Assembly: GCA_038025085.1 (NCBI GenBank)
Contig: CM076139.1
Coordinates: forward strand, 48,030,807 to 48,094,806
Reading direction: 5' to 3'
DNA from: Tetragonia tetragonoides
Lineage: Eukaryota; Streptophyta; Magnoliopsida; Caryophyllales; Aizoaceae
DNA: 64,000 nucleotides
Below are positions 11,138 through 21,972 of the stretch, piece after piece. The first letter of the stretch is position 1, and every line of letters starts with the position of its first letter. The notes under the pieces were generated by a model. It was not told the DNA's origin and did no database searches. It was given only the letters and a program-made list of their open reading frames with translations. Made by a program: the position numbers and the translations under genes.

Positions 11138-11568
11138 CTAGGAAGCTGTAATTTTCAAAGATCCTTTCTTTAACTTGTTGCTAAAATCCTTGGCCTTTGC
11201 TTCGGTGTCTTCTTCTGGCCTTCGATTGGCTCCTTTCTGTCGCTGGTCTTCTAACACCTCTATTCGAATTGGTGCGCACTCCCCTGTGCAGAACCTGACT
11301 TCCAAAAAATTAGCAATAGTTAGATGAGGCTTTTCTTTTGCCTTCACAGTTTCAAATTTTTCGTCATTCCAAATTATTAGTATTTGGTGTAAAATAGATG
11401 GTATGCAATAATTGATATGAATCCAATCTCTTCCTATTAAAGCTTGATAACTAGAACTAGTGTCAACTACAAAAAATACAGTGTAGGAAATCGTATTCTC
11501 TACTTTAATTTTGACTGGTAATAGTCCATTCGATTTCGTGACTTGTCCAGAGAAGCCATAAACTATAT
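11138..11568 (-). pseudogene. Second half of the element 2 protease
   Basis: This minus-strand segment continues the protease of 16727-17442 on the far side of the CACTA insertion: YGFSGQVTKSNGLLPVKI, VFFVVDTSSSYQALIGRDW, then a Lys/Glu-rich tail that stops at 11138. ALIGRDWIH is the conserved C-terminal motif of Tat proteases. Joined on paper across the insertion, the reading frame would be nearly intact (ADVTV then YGFSG), which shows the protease was open when the transposon arrived. Confidence 0.65.
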
Positions 11569-11884
11569 CACTATAACAAATATGCTAATAAGATACTTTT
11601 TTCTCCACACTTTCAAAAGCGTGAAGAAAATCCACGGAAAACTTCCACGCATATTACAGGCACGGAGATTATCCACGCTTTAAACCGTGCGATTTTTTCT
11701 TAAAAAAAGGCGGGCTCCAAAATTAGAATTATGCGCCGAAGTTTTCATTTTCATCAGCTTAGAAACAAAGGAAAAAAAAAAAAAAAAAAAAAGGAGAACA
11801 ATAACTTGAGAATGAAATACGACTATTTTTCTTCTTGCCCTAAACTGCTCACCACCATTTCTCTATTCCTTACCTCACATTCGC

Positions 11885-12169
11885 ATGGTCTCATCAATAT
11901 CCATGAAATTTAGTCCGACTCCTCCTCCGTCGGACCAAGTCGGTATTGTCTTCCATCGCGGTGGGACGAAAGTAAGGCTATATACTTTCTCAAGAGGATC
12001 AAACGTAAGGCTCAAATTCATCACCGTGAAAGGCAACCACGAAATCATGAACATCAATGGTGACTTCAGGTACGTTACTGTTGAACCTCTAAAACATTTC
12101 TCTAATTGGGCATTTTGGAATAGAGTCGGTAATTTAATGGGCAATTCATGTACTGAGTTAGTAAATTAG
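11885..12169 (+). CDS. Unrecognised ORF inside the CACTA element, possible captured exon
   Basis: The 94-codon frame starts MVSSISMKFSPTPPPSDQVG and reads like ordinary soluble protein (GIVFHRGGTKVRLYTF, FITVKGNHEIMNINGDF). I do not recognise the family. A GT follows GATTTCAGG near 12069-12072 (TTCAGGTACG), which could be a splice donor. It might pair with the exon-like frame at 12700-12868. A captured host gene is a guess. Confidence 0.3.
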   Translation: MVSSISMKFSPTPPPSDQVGIVFHRGGTKVRLYTFSRGSNVRLKFITVKGNHEIMNINGDFRYVTVEPLKHFSNWAFWNRVGNLMGNSCTELVN

Positions 12170-12699
12170 AGTATGATTCGTGTAAGGGTTTGTTGTTGAA
12201 TTTATGGGTGATTAGGAAGGAGCTTCGTGGTGGAATTACGGGTAGAATTGCAACATTAAAGTCGAGTGTTTTTCAAGTATCAAATTATGAAGAATACTGA
12301 ATAAACTGATTCGATTTATGGAATTAGGGCTAATATTGGGGGAAATTGAAATGGGTTTTGGCCTTTTGGTTTTGCTAATAGAAAAGAGATGAATGGACAT
12401 AAGGGGATTAAGGGCTGATTGCAATAGGTACATAGATGAAGTGGCTTTGATTCAATTGAGGGGATTAAGGGCAGATTGCAGGCTAAGCGTTTCCTGTACT
12501 TCATGGTTCTTTGTGTTTGTGTCAGTCAGGATGAAAATTTTGTAGATTGATTCTATATGTCTAGGGAGTTTGATTTTTGCAAAATATAATGTACTCTGAA
12601 CCAATTCTATGTTGCCATCTCCCAGATAATCAATCATGATCAAGATAGGAATATGCTGAATAGTGATCCAGTTTCAATGGTATGTTGTTGTTGTCATGC

Positions 12700-12869
12700 A
12701 GGACCTTTGGTACAGAGAGCGGAAAGTTATTGGATCCTATAAGTCTCAAGAACTTGATGAATATGAAAGCAAATTTAGGATAAATTACAGCTACTTAGAA
12801 GACAAGAGTTTCTGGGTGATGAACATTGTTCCAGAAAGTGAGCCAAATCCACTTAAGCTAAAGTTATGA
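12700..12869 (+). CDS. Exon-like ORF segment inside the CACTA element, unrecognised
   Basis: A polypyrimidine-rich run and the acceptor-like GTCATGCAG end at 12700. The frame then reads DLWYRERKVIGSYKSQELDE and ends KLKL-stop at 12869. It is rich in charged and aromatic residues, with no known motif. It may be the terminal exon of the gene fragment at 11885. Function unknown. Confidence 0.3.
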
Positions 12870-15800
12870 GCTTTCATAGGAACTGTTCACAACTGGTAAT
12901 CCTACGAACTCATTTCATCCTCTTTAGCTAGTGAATTTTAACTTATATGGACCAGAGAATGTTTTTATAGAAATTATGGATCAATACTACATTATGCTAT
13001 GTCTCATTTGGGTTTGTTTGAGGCATAGTCAGTGGTGATGCTTTTCAGCTACTCAGATTGAGCGAGATAAGAATTCTTCCTCTTATATTGTGTTGCAAAC
13101 AATGCAATTATCTCTCTGTGAGTACCAATCTTTCCTTTGAGACTCAGCAATCTGCTTTTTGTTTAACTAAAATTCTAAAGCAGTTATCGAGGTTGGTATA
13201 AGTTCGTCTTGGAATTTTGTCGTCATTCTTCCCAAGCCCAAGGGAAAAGTTCTCTAAAATATCATTTGGTAGGTGGCGAGCCAGATAACTACTTATCTAG
13301 TGTTGCGTTGGCTGTCTGAATTTTATTTTATTTTTCCACTAAACTGCAATCATCTCAATGTTATAGATCCTATCACCTCAAGAGCAATCAACTCCTAATC
13401 TGTTATCATCTCAATGCTATAGAAGGAACATTTTAAAATATGATTAGAACCAATAAATGAAGAAGATCAAGGTGTCGGAAACTCAGAATCCTTGGACCTT
13501 AGTATTTTCCTAGTCATACAGATCACAGGAATAGTATGTATGCTCAGTTTCTTCTGTTTTCTCTGTGTGTTTATGTGAAACTAAGATGTCGGTTTCCGCT
13601 CTCTTTGTTATGTTGCTGTCCCTAGGTTCCTTTGCACTTTGTAGATACTATATACATGTTGACATATACTATTGTTAATAATTATTCCCAAACCAATCAA
13701 AAGATGGTTTTGTTATATACTATGCATTGGCAATCATGTAAAAGAGTGATTCTCTGAGAGGCGAAAGGGAGAGCCTCCCAGCCCCAGGTTAGAGGGCTGA
13801 AGATGGTGGTTGTAGAGATTATATTTGTGCTTTAACTTGAGAGGAATTTGTGAGCATTATGCAGCGCTTGTGATCCACAGTTGGGAGATATTGTTTAAAC
13901 GTTGCCTTGTTTGGATGTTTTGAAGTTAACTTCATCTTGCTGCTTAATGAGTTCCATGTTGCTAGTTTGCTACTATATAGAGTCGGTGCTTTAGTTGCTG
14001 TTTGGGGGCTGTTGTGCTTTGGTTCTAAGTTTAAATGTTGCAGTGATGGTTTCCAGAATTGCATGTTGTTGGTGTATAGGGTTGTTTGTAGTTCGTGTAT
14101 GTTGTTGCTCTCTGATTTGTAGTACAGATTGCTAGTGCTGGTTCTGTTTAATTCTGCCAGTTGGTGTTGTTTACTTCAGACTAGTCGTGAAAGGCTTTGG
14201 GTTGCTGCTGCAATTTTGTATACTTTTGTAGCTTGCTGCATTATGCTGTTTTAATTTGTTTTTGACAGTATTGACACTAGAAATAATAGCAGGTGAGCTA
14301 TACTTGTGGGCTGCAGTGGGCTTATTTTGGCTCTTTAGTGGTCTTAAAAAATATAATTCTTATGTAGTTGTCATTAAAGTTATGGCCTTCTGATGTATAT
14401 CGTAGTACTTTCCTTTAGGTTGATTAATTGAATAATTATCATTGAAGTTATTGCTTTCAGTTTTTGGTGCTACAACAAAACTGGTCGTCTGATTGTCCTG
14501 TAGGTCTGATCAATACCCAACAAGATGTTGCGAAGTCTTTAGGTCTGGTTTTGGTGCTTTTGCGCTTCTGCTACTACTATAGTGCAGGGTCTGCAGTCCT
14601 AGCAAGCTGCGAAAGGCTCTAGTGGTTGTTGTGTGGTCTGTTGGCTTTTGTGAGCTAATATGGTTTAATGCTTTCATCCGCAGACCGCATTTGTGATAAG
14701 ATTGATTTTTGAAACTTGAGGACAATACTATCTATTTCTTATTATGATTCTCTTTGTGGCCATCATTGATCTGGTATTTTTTGCTTTGTGGTCACATTCT
14801 GACATCCATCTGTGTAAGACACATAAATCTTGTATCCTGTTCTGGTTAGGTTTAGTTGAGAGATTCTGTGAGTTGTTGCCATTATGTTTCTCAAAATAAG
14901 TTAAGGAAACGAGCTCTCCAGTTTAGCTCAAACATAATATTCACGCTTATAAGTTCAAACTTACTATATCTGTTTATAGTTTAAATTGTGTCTGCAGAAT
15001 CATAGTTTGCCATTCTTGCGCCAATAAATACATGTGATGTAGGTGTTGATGTATACATGTTAACTAGATGTGTTATTAGATGACAATGTCATTTCTTTGC
15101 TTATTCGTGTATTGGTTTTTACTGTTCATTGGATCATTGCAGAGCCATATTTCACTCTTTGTAAGTGGACATCATTCAGTACTGGAGATTTAAGCGAAAT
15201 GAAAGGCAATGATAACGGGCTGTAGCAGGAATCTAATTTTATACGCCAGTGACACAAGGACAGTACGACACATCTCAAATATCTAGTAACAAGATCAATC
15301 CTCTATCATGTACTATTGTGGTTACTTTTGCAGTTTGTTGACAAGTAATCCATACTATATGTATGATTGACTTATTGTAATTGTAAATCTGTGTCGGGGA
15401 TATTAGTTGGTGTTATGGGGATGGGTGTAGATTGCTTGAGCCAAGTGGTGTTGTTCTTGTTACAAATGCATTAAGGAGATAGAAGACATGGGGGGAATTC
15501 TATCATGTCAAGGCTCAACTTGCTCAAGTGACAATACAGCAACAACAAATAGTTTAGCTGCGACGACATGGCAGCAGCAGCAACAACAAACAGTAGGAGC
15601 GGCCAACATAGCAGTAGGAGCTACAAAAAAAGCAACTACATCCAGCTCGTGATGTTTGAATCTTAGAATAACAGTTTGTTTGATGTTATCTCGTAGTGCT
15701 TTCATCGAGGAAACACTTACACTTAAGAACAAATCGATGAAGTTAGCGATGAGTGGGCAGACTATCTCCAAGAATGTAACCAAGATGATGAGTAAGGCGG

Positions 15801-16337
15801 TTATTCTTTCTTCAATTTTACGTTTTTAATACAGCAAAACACCAATTTCTCTATTTGGAAATGACAGGTTGGAATCAAGTGACGGTTTGAGCAGCAAAAA
15901 CCAATTTCTCTATTAGTATACCAAAAGTGATTAACTTTCGTCGTGCTGGGTTTTTGTTGTGTTAAGATGATAAATTGAATTGGATGTTCCTTTTTTATTC
16001 TGCAGATGTTACAAATACATCAAGGGAAACAATGAGGGTGGGAATATTAGTGTCAAGGTTTAAAACTCGCTCGGGTGGTTTATGTGAAAGTTCAAGACTA
16101 GTGGCTCATTTTGTTTATTATTTCCTACGGTGATGCGTTCTGGTGGTATTGTTCGAGAACCAACTATTTCTAAAAGTATAGTATTTGTTTGAGACGTAGT
16201 AGCTAAACCTTTCTATTTTAGTCTCATATGTCCTGTATGAATGATGTTTGACAAATGGTTTTTTCCTTTAATGGTGAAATATATTTTCAACATTTGGATG
16301 AGTATATGAATTAGATATACAAGTATATATCATTTCT
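12870..16337. other. Interior of the CACTA element without recognisable genes
   Basis: About 3.5 kb of AT-rich sequence. Two small things stand out: T/G-rich, TTGCTG-rich sequence at 13900-14720, and a short plus-strand frame at 15489-15653 (MGGILSCQGSTCSSD, then Thr/Ala/Gln-rich with a six-Gln run). Neither resembles a transposase. The rest shows nothing I can name. Confidence 0.35.
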
Positions 16338-16726
16338 GTGATGTACAATAACCAACTAAGATACACGTTCAAAATATTTGTCTTGCAATTATGTGGGGTA
16401 ACTTTTTTCTGCCAAAACCCGCCCAAAACTTGCCACACTTTTAAAGGAGATAAATATTTTCCCGCAAAATTTTTCCACACTTTGAAGCGAATAACCAATT
16501 TCTCGAAGTCAAATTGGGCACAAACTAATACAAGAATATGATGGTTAAAAGTGTGGAGAACAAAACATTACCCATGCAAAAAAGTGTGACTAAATGTGAC
16601 ACTTACAAGTGTGGTAATTCTACACATTGATTTTTTCCACACTTTTGCGTGGAAAAGATATTTTTTCCACACTTGTGTAGGAAAACCTTATTTTTAGTGT
16701 GGAAAAATAGCTTTTTTGTTGTAGTA

Positions 16727-17442
16727 ACTGTTACATCTGCAATTATTAAATCCTTCATGGATTTTCCTAAGAATGGCAGGGTAAATAATGGTAATACATT
16801 TACGGCTGCTCCATTATCAATTAAAACCCTATTTAAACCTACATTATCAATTTCTGTTTTGATATATAGAGGTTGAATATGGTTATTATTTATGGCTTTT
16901 CTATCCAATAAATCTTTAAAAACTGGGTCTATGTCATGTTCACAAACACAACCCTCAATTTCTTCGATATATGAAATCTTTAACTCCTTATAACACCTTA
17001 AATCTAGGAGTGTATTTTTGATAAATTCATATGGTGAATCATCTAAATTAGAAGTTAAGTTTCTTTCGAACTCTAATGGAGATGGAGAAGACATACCAGT
17101 TTGGGCCACAAATTCGTAGGCCTCATCTTCCTCCTCGATCTCGTGCCATCGAGGTGGATCCCTGCTTTGTCCTTCTTGCTGGATCTCAGGATGCATGACT
17201 TCTACCATGCTAACTTCAGTTTTGTCTTCGAAATTCAAAGCCCGTTGTATTGCTTGCGTTCGTGCAAACTCCTCATCATTGACGTAGATTTCGATTCTGT
17301 CATCTGAGGTATACTCGTCTTCCTCTCTGTCTCTCCTTTCGAACTTGCTGGAATGGACTTTTACATTCCTCATCTGATCGCTAAGGGTGTCTATATCTAA
17401 CCCCTTCGCTTTCTCTGGTTGAACATTCGATTTGTCCAACAT
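16727..17442 (-). pseudogene. First half of the element 2 protease with acidic N-terminal region
   Basis: The frame starts MLDKSNVQPEKAKGLDIDTL and has a long acidic region. The retropepsin core follows (PLYIKTEIDNVGLNRVLIDN, then GAAVNVLP). D-N-G again replaces D-T/S-G. The frame is broken after IADVTV by the CACTA element; the apparent last 35 codons down to 16603 are transposon sequence. Confidence 0.65.
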
Positions 17443-17493
17443 GTATTTGCAATGTTCCTTTCGACATTACATCCTCATCAATCTTCAGTTGGT

Positions 17494-17832
17494 TCATGAG
17501 TGCTTCCTGTGTTGCATCTTCATTGCAACGTGAACTCTTGCATGACTTAACTTCTCAGCCACTTGCCTTCGTTCCTGGGCTTTCAAAGGGATGTTTCCTA
17601 ATTGAGTCATGTTAGAGGATCGGGTATCTTCGAAATACCCTGAAGTCCTCATACTTTGTTGAGGTAATCCGCCTCTTAGGGCATATCTGCCCCCCAACCT
17701 GCCTCCTCTTACTCTTCGATACCCTCTTCCTGTAGAAAATACATCCGTTCGTGGACGTTTGGGTATTCCATAGCTTCGTTGATAGGCAGGTACCCAATAT
17801 GGATCATTGGGTATGATCTGTAACCGCACCAA
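17494..17832 (-). pseudogene. Gly/Arg-rich linker frame of element 2
   Basis: A 112-codon frame between gag and protease: an aromatic/proline-rich start (PNDPYWVPAYQRSYG), then a Gly-Arg-rich tract (RGYRRVRGGRLGGRYALRGG). In Tat elements the segment between gag and protease is variable and often basic, suited to RNA binding. It is probably part of the same Gag-Pol frame, separated by small indels near 17480 and 17840. Confidence 0.4.
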
Positions 17833-17857
17833 TTCGAAGTGCAGAATATCAGAATAG

Positions 17858-20800
17858 TCAGGGCATAATACCTTCTGTAGCCTCTTTTAGATAGGTAGCA
17901 ATTTTCGGAGTTACTACCCCTTCTGTTTCAAGGGCTTCCTTGTATGTCTTATCCCCGGCATTGGTTGTCTGTTCCTTATTGACAGGCCTCACTTCTTGCT
18001 GATGTACTTCGATATCATCAGCAGATTCCATTCCTAAGGTGACCCTTTCGACATAGGTCAACTCAACTGTTCCTAGTTCCATTTGCTTGGCAACGAACCT
18101 CCGGAATATCTGACATTGGTCAGTAGTGTGTAGTGTATTCATATGCCACCTACACATTCCTTCTAGTCCTTCGTCCTTGACCTTTGGGAAGGTCAAAATG
18201 CCCTGGTCTATGTATCTGTTAAACATGATGTTCATCATCTTCGTGTAATTCGATATCTGTAGACATGAAATAGTAGATGTGTCAATATCTATCATGTTTA
18301 TTTCTAAGGTTTGTTGAAAAGGATCTTTTTCAATCTCTGTTTTATCTTCCTCGGGAAAAAACAGTTCATTATCTTCTATCTTTTTCTGTATAATATTTCG
18401 AAAATATGTACAGTCATTAATTCTTTGTGTTGTAGTGTTATGCCATTTACAGTATGGCTTCTTCTCTAATTCTGAATTCGAAAGTATCCTAATATTCCTG
18501 ATCCTTCCAATTTTCTGATTAGCAAGTAACCAGTCGAATATTTTATCGGTTTTCATCGTATGAAAGGTATACTTCTTAGGTTTCCCTCTGTTGAGTTAAA
18601 ATACCGCAAGTGCACGGTGAAGGTATAGCTAGCATATGCAAATACGGGTCAATCCCACGAGGATGAGTTTACACAATTATGTCGCTACTAATTATAAATT
18701 AACAAAATGAACTAAAAGAACAACTAAAGTAAATCATGTCAATAACTATAAAAGGAACAAACGAAAGCATAAACAAGTAAAAGGTCATATTTTTATTGCC
18801 AGTTAAAGTCCAATTATGTCACTCAATCGAAATCTAACTAGTAGACAGATAAGAAACATATAACTAGTAATTGGTTGCAGAGAACGATGAATAGAACAAT
18901 AAAAGAAAATACTTACTTGAATGATTAAGGTTGCAATTATAAACAAAGAGTATGAAGAACGGTAACCAGAACTAAGAATTGAACTGCTGAAATTAAATTG
19001 CTAGAACAAATAATAAAACTTTGAAGTTGAAACCCTAAAACTAAATTACGGCTAAAACTAAACTAGGCTAAACTAATGTAAAATGAAACTCCCCGTAATG
19101 ATATCCTGCCCTTGTATATATATTGTTGTCACCGTGTACTGGTATTCGGCGCACGATATAGTTAGTTTTGTGGGCTTCTTCCTCTTGATAAGTGTTACTG
19201 TGATCAATGGGCCTTGACTTATGATTGCCTTTATCAATCACGTAACCTTCTTATAGAATTATAGCTGCTTCGCAACTTTTGTCTTGTTTTCTTCAACAAA
19301 ATTAGTTTCCTTTCCATATTTTGACTCCTGCAAAGTAAATTAATAAAATCCTCAAAGTACTATTCATTCTTGAACAAATATCTATATATAGAGGTATTAA
19401 AAATGCATATAATTGAGCTCAACAACTATTTTGACTAAAATATCTTTCTTTTCGAGTTTAGGACAAGAAAATGGTGGTCCTTTCTTAAATTCAGTATAAT
19501 CTATTTCGAAAGAATCTTCGAACACCCATGGTGCTTCTACTTCGAATGCATTAAAACCTTGGTGTTTTCTTTGATTTTCTTCCCTTAGCATATTTTCGTA
19601 TCGTATTCCACTTTCTGCTAATTCACTAAAGTCGTGGAAAGGAAGACCATCAAATTTCATTCTATATTCTATAGCCATATTTTCTTTGGCTAATTGTACA
19701 AATTCTTTTTCAGGTAAATTTGTATGACAACGTATCCTAACCCTTTTAAATCTAGATAGATATTCTTCTACTGATTCTCTAGTATGTTGTCTTATTCTAA
19801 CTAAATCACTCATTGAAATGCCCGGGTCGGTCCTAGCAAAGTGATTTTGGAAGTGAAATTGCATTTCTTCCCAACTATGTATCGAATATGGGGCTAAGCT
19901 TATATACCAATTAAAGGCAGTTCCAGTTAGGGAACTAGGGAACATTCGAAGTTTTAGATATTCATTATATGCTGCTCCCCTACATTGTCATGAGAATCTA
20001 GCTACATGTTCCAAAGTAGAAACATTATCTTCTCCTGAAAATAAAGTAAAATCAGGGACTCTAAATCCTTGAGAAAACGGGTGGGCTCTATCTACCCAAT
20101 CAGGATAGGGTTTACTCGTTAAAGGCCTGTGTATTTTTCTCAAAGTTTGCCCATATAGCCTTTCCACAATTTGTTCAATTTGTGATTGAATAGGTTCTCC
20201 TCCCATCATTCCTGGCATCGAATGGGGATATGCAGTGGGTTGTGCACTGTATGGATGATTATTAATATCATTCGTTCCATATCTTGGGTTATTATATTGT
20301 GTATTTTGGCCAAAATTGGTTGGCCTTCTTCCTTGATAATTCCCTTCGAAGGGCTGGTAGGGATTTCCCTGTCCTACGGGAATATATCCATGTGGATTAG
20401 CTTCAGGATACATAGACTGTGGAGATATATTAGATGTCCTGTGATATTCAAAAGGAATCCCAGGGGTTTTATCTTTTCCTATGTTATTTCTATCTCCTGT
20501 AGGTCCTAGGCCTAAATTCGTATTAATTCCAGGGGATGATGTTAAATTAATAAGATTTGATGGTTGTCCTGTTTCAAAGTTCCTAAATGTTCGTTGAGGC
20601 TCCCTAGGGAAACCCGGTGGTGGATATCCTATAGGTGACTCGATATTATCTCCTATAGGTATTTTATATTTTAAAGTTCCTCCGCCCAACTGTATGACAT
20701 TTTCGATGAGTTGGTTATGCTTCTCTATAGGTGGCTCTAGATTAACTGTCACGTTGGTAGCCATGCTTTTCGACTAGGCTAAAAATGTAGAATTAAAGGT

Positions 20801-21146
20801 CTCGTTTATATCTAGTATAATTATAGTTACTTCCCTAGCTAGACTATCTTTCGAATCTGCAGCTACGCTTTCTATGATCTGGTGACACCCTTGAAGTTTC
20901 GGGTGCTAAGGCTCTATATTGGTCATTATACTCTTTTCGTTGGCTTTCTCCAGCAGCCAATAAAGTTTCTTTCATACATTGAACAAACTTCTCATAAATT
21001 TCGTGTATATCAAATATTGATTTTAGTGGAGTTTATTCATGAGAAGATGAGCCTCGAGGTTGGGATGCTGTATTCGAAGCATTATCCTCTCTTTGGGCAC
21101 TCATATCACCAGATATATTTCTTACCTGAGACCTAGTTTGAGGCAT
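17858..21146 (-). pseudogene. Gag of element 2, split by a solo LTR
   Basis: Coding runs from the ATG at 21146 (MPQTRSQVRNISGD) with several stops, then 20764-19988 (Pro/Asn/Tyr-rich, ending LEHVARFS), a TGA at 19988-19990, then 19945-19425 with the gag capsid domain (FNWYISLAPYSIHSWEEMQF, FKRVRIRCHTNLPEKEF). The solo LTR 18589-19424 interrupts after KDILVKI. The frame resumes at 18588 with KPKKYTFHTMKTDKIFDWLL and carries two zinc-knuckle-like motifs (CKWHNTTTQRINDC; CRWHMNTLHTTDQC). The flanking parts read on logically across the insert. Confidence 0.7.
18589..19424 (-). mobile_element. Solo LTR inserted in the gag of element 2
   Basis: On the plus strand the segment starts TGTTGAG and ends CTCAACA, a perfect 7-base inverted terminal pair with TG..CA ends, 836 bases long. 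On the minus strand the 3' end carries the box CCTCGTGGGATTGACCC and an AT-rich TATATATA near 19115-19122. The same box is in the LTR-like sequence at 870-990. No internal region is present, so this is a solo LTR left by recombination. The flanking 5-mers (CCCTC and ACTAT) do not match, so the target duplication has decayed or an end is misplaced. Confidence 0.6.
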
Positions 21147-21180
21147 TAAAAATGTTTATTTGAGGAGTATATTTCGTTAC

Positions 21181-21197
21181 TCCCATTGTGGTCGCCA
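21181..21197 (-). promoter_or_regulatory. Primer-binding site of element 2
   Basis: On the minus strand: TGGCGACCACAATGGGA, four bases after the LTR end CATCAACA. It begins with TGG, complementary to tRNA CCA, and shares TGGCGAC and TGGGGA-like ends with the site of element 1. Confidence 0.5.
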
Positions 21198-21201
21198 AAT
21201 T

Positions 21202-21878
21202 TGTTGATGTGCTTGGTACTTAGGGGTCACAAGCAACCTATAAGGGCAGCCCTACGCACCCTAAAAGGTCCTAAAAAGGGTCGAGTACTATCTTGTAGCA
21301 GGCTGCTCCCTATTCGAACCCACTCCTCCACCCTCAACACTTTTCGGTCAAAAGGTGGACACTTATCAACAGTGACAGTTATTATTTTGAATACTTCATT
21401 AGAAAGCCACACAAACAAGCATAAATTGGAACTTTAAAAGAGCAGGTTTAGGATGGAATCTTAAACATACTTCATTCGATCAGAGTAAGGCATACATTCG
21501 ATTCAAAGCACAAAAATAAAAGATAAAACAATTATACCTCAAAAGAAGGTGCCATTGCTGAGTGACTGGATTACACTTGCTCGAAGAGCCTAACTGATGA
21601 TCTACTCCTAAGATACACTGACACTACTCTAATGTCTACTTTATGATATCTTGTCAATATGAGCTTTGCTGCCTTGTTCTTCAGTTTCTTCTTGTATTTA
21701 TAGGGGTCTGAGAGAACTGCCCATGATCTTGCAGTTCTTCTCTTTGTCCACTTCCTTCATGTTGGTGTCCAACTTCCCCCATGTTTTCAACTTCTCTTGA
21801 CTTTCTTCGTATTCTTTCTTTTCGTATTCCTCCTTTTTAACTGATGTTTGTATTCCCTTTTCGTACAAAATTGCTTTC

Positions 21879-21880
<2 letters not shown>
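21202..21880 (-). repeat. 5' LTR of element 2 (outer end uncertain)
   Basis: On the plus strand it begins TGTTGATGTGC next to the primer site. On the minus strand a TATAAATA box lies at 21695-21702. I could not find the matching TG end with confidence. The stretch ends in a (TA)n microsatellite from 21881, which may have grown at or near the LTR boundary. Confidence 0.45.

Positions 21881-21968
<88 letters not shown>
21881..21968. repeat. (TA)n microsatellite
   Basis: About 44 uninterrupted TA dinucleotides. Length is likely polymorphic and can also vary by sequencing error. Confidence 0.95.

Positions 21969-21972
<4 letters not shown>

Larger units (their letters stand above)
11569..16726. 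mobile_element. CACTA-like DNA transposon, non-autonomous, 5158 bases
   Basis: The left end reads CACTATAACAAATATGCT; the right end in reverse complement reads TACTACAACAAAAAAGCT, so ends match with a C to T change at the first base. Both subterminal regions are packed with CCACACTTT/GTGTGGAA-type motifs (11600-11690 and 16400-16700), a hallmark of CACTA elements. The target was the element 2 protease. AACT occurs on both sides (11561-11564 and 16726-16729), but four extra bases (ATAT) precede the left CACTA, so the target duplication is not clean. No transposase is recognisable. Confidence 0.6.
10770..21880 (-). mobile_element. Second Tat-like Ty3 retrotransposon (element 2), with nested insertions
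   Basis: On the minus strand the order is LTR (21202 to about 21880), primer site (21181-21197), gag (21146 to about 17858, split by a solo LTR), a Gly/Arg-rich frame (17832-17494), protease (17442-16727, continued at 11568-11138 after the CACTA insertion), and the first part of pol (11086-10770). Pol ends at ITYISAK, just before the reverse transcriptase would start. Gag and protease differ clearly from element 1, so this is another family. Its remaining part is either deleted or lies left of the window. Confidence 0.6.
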
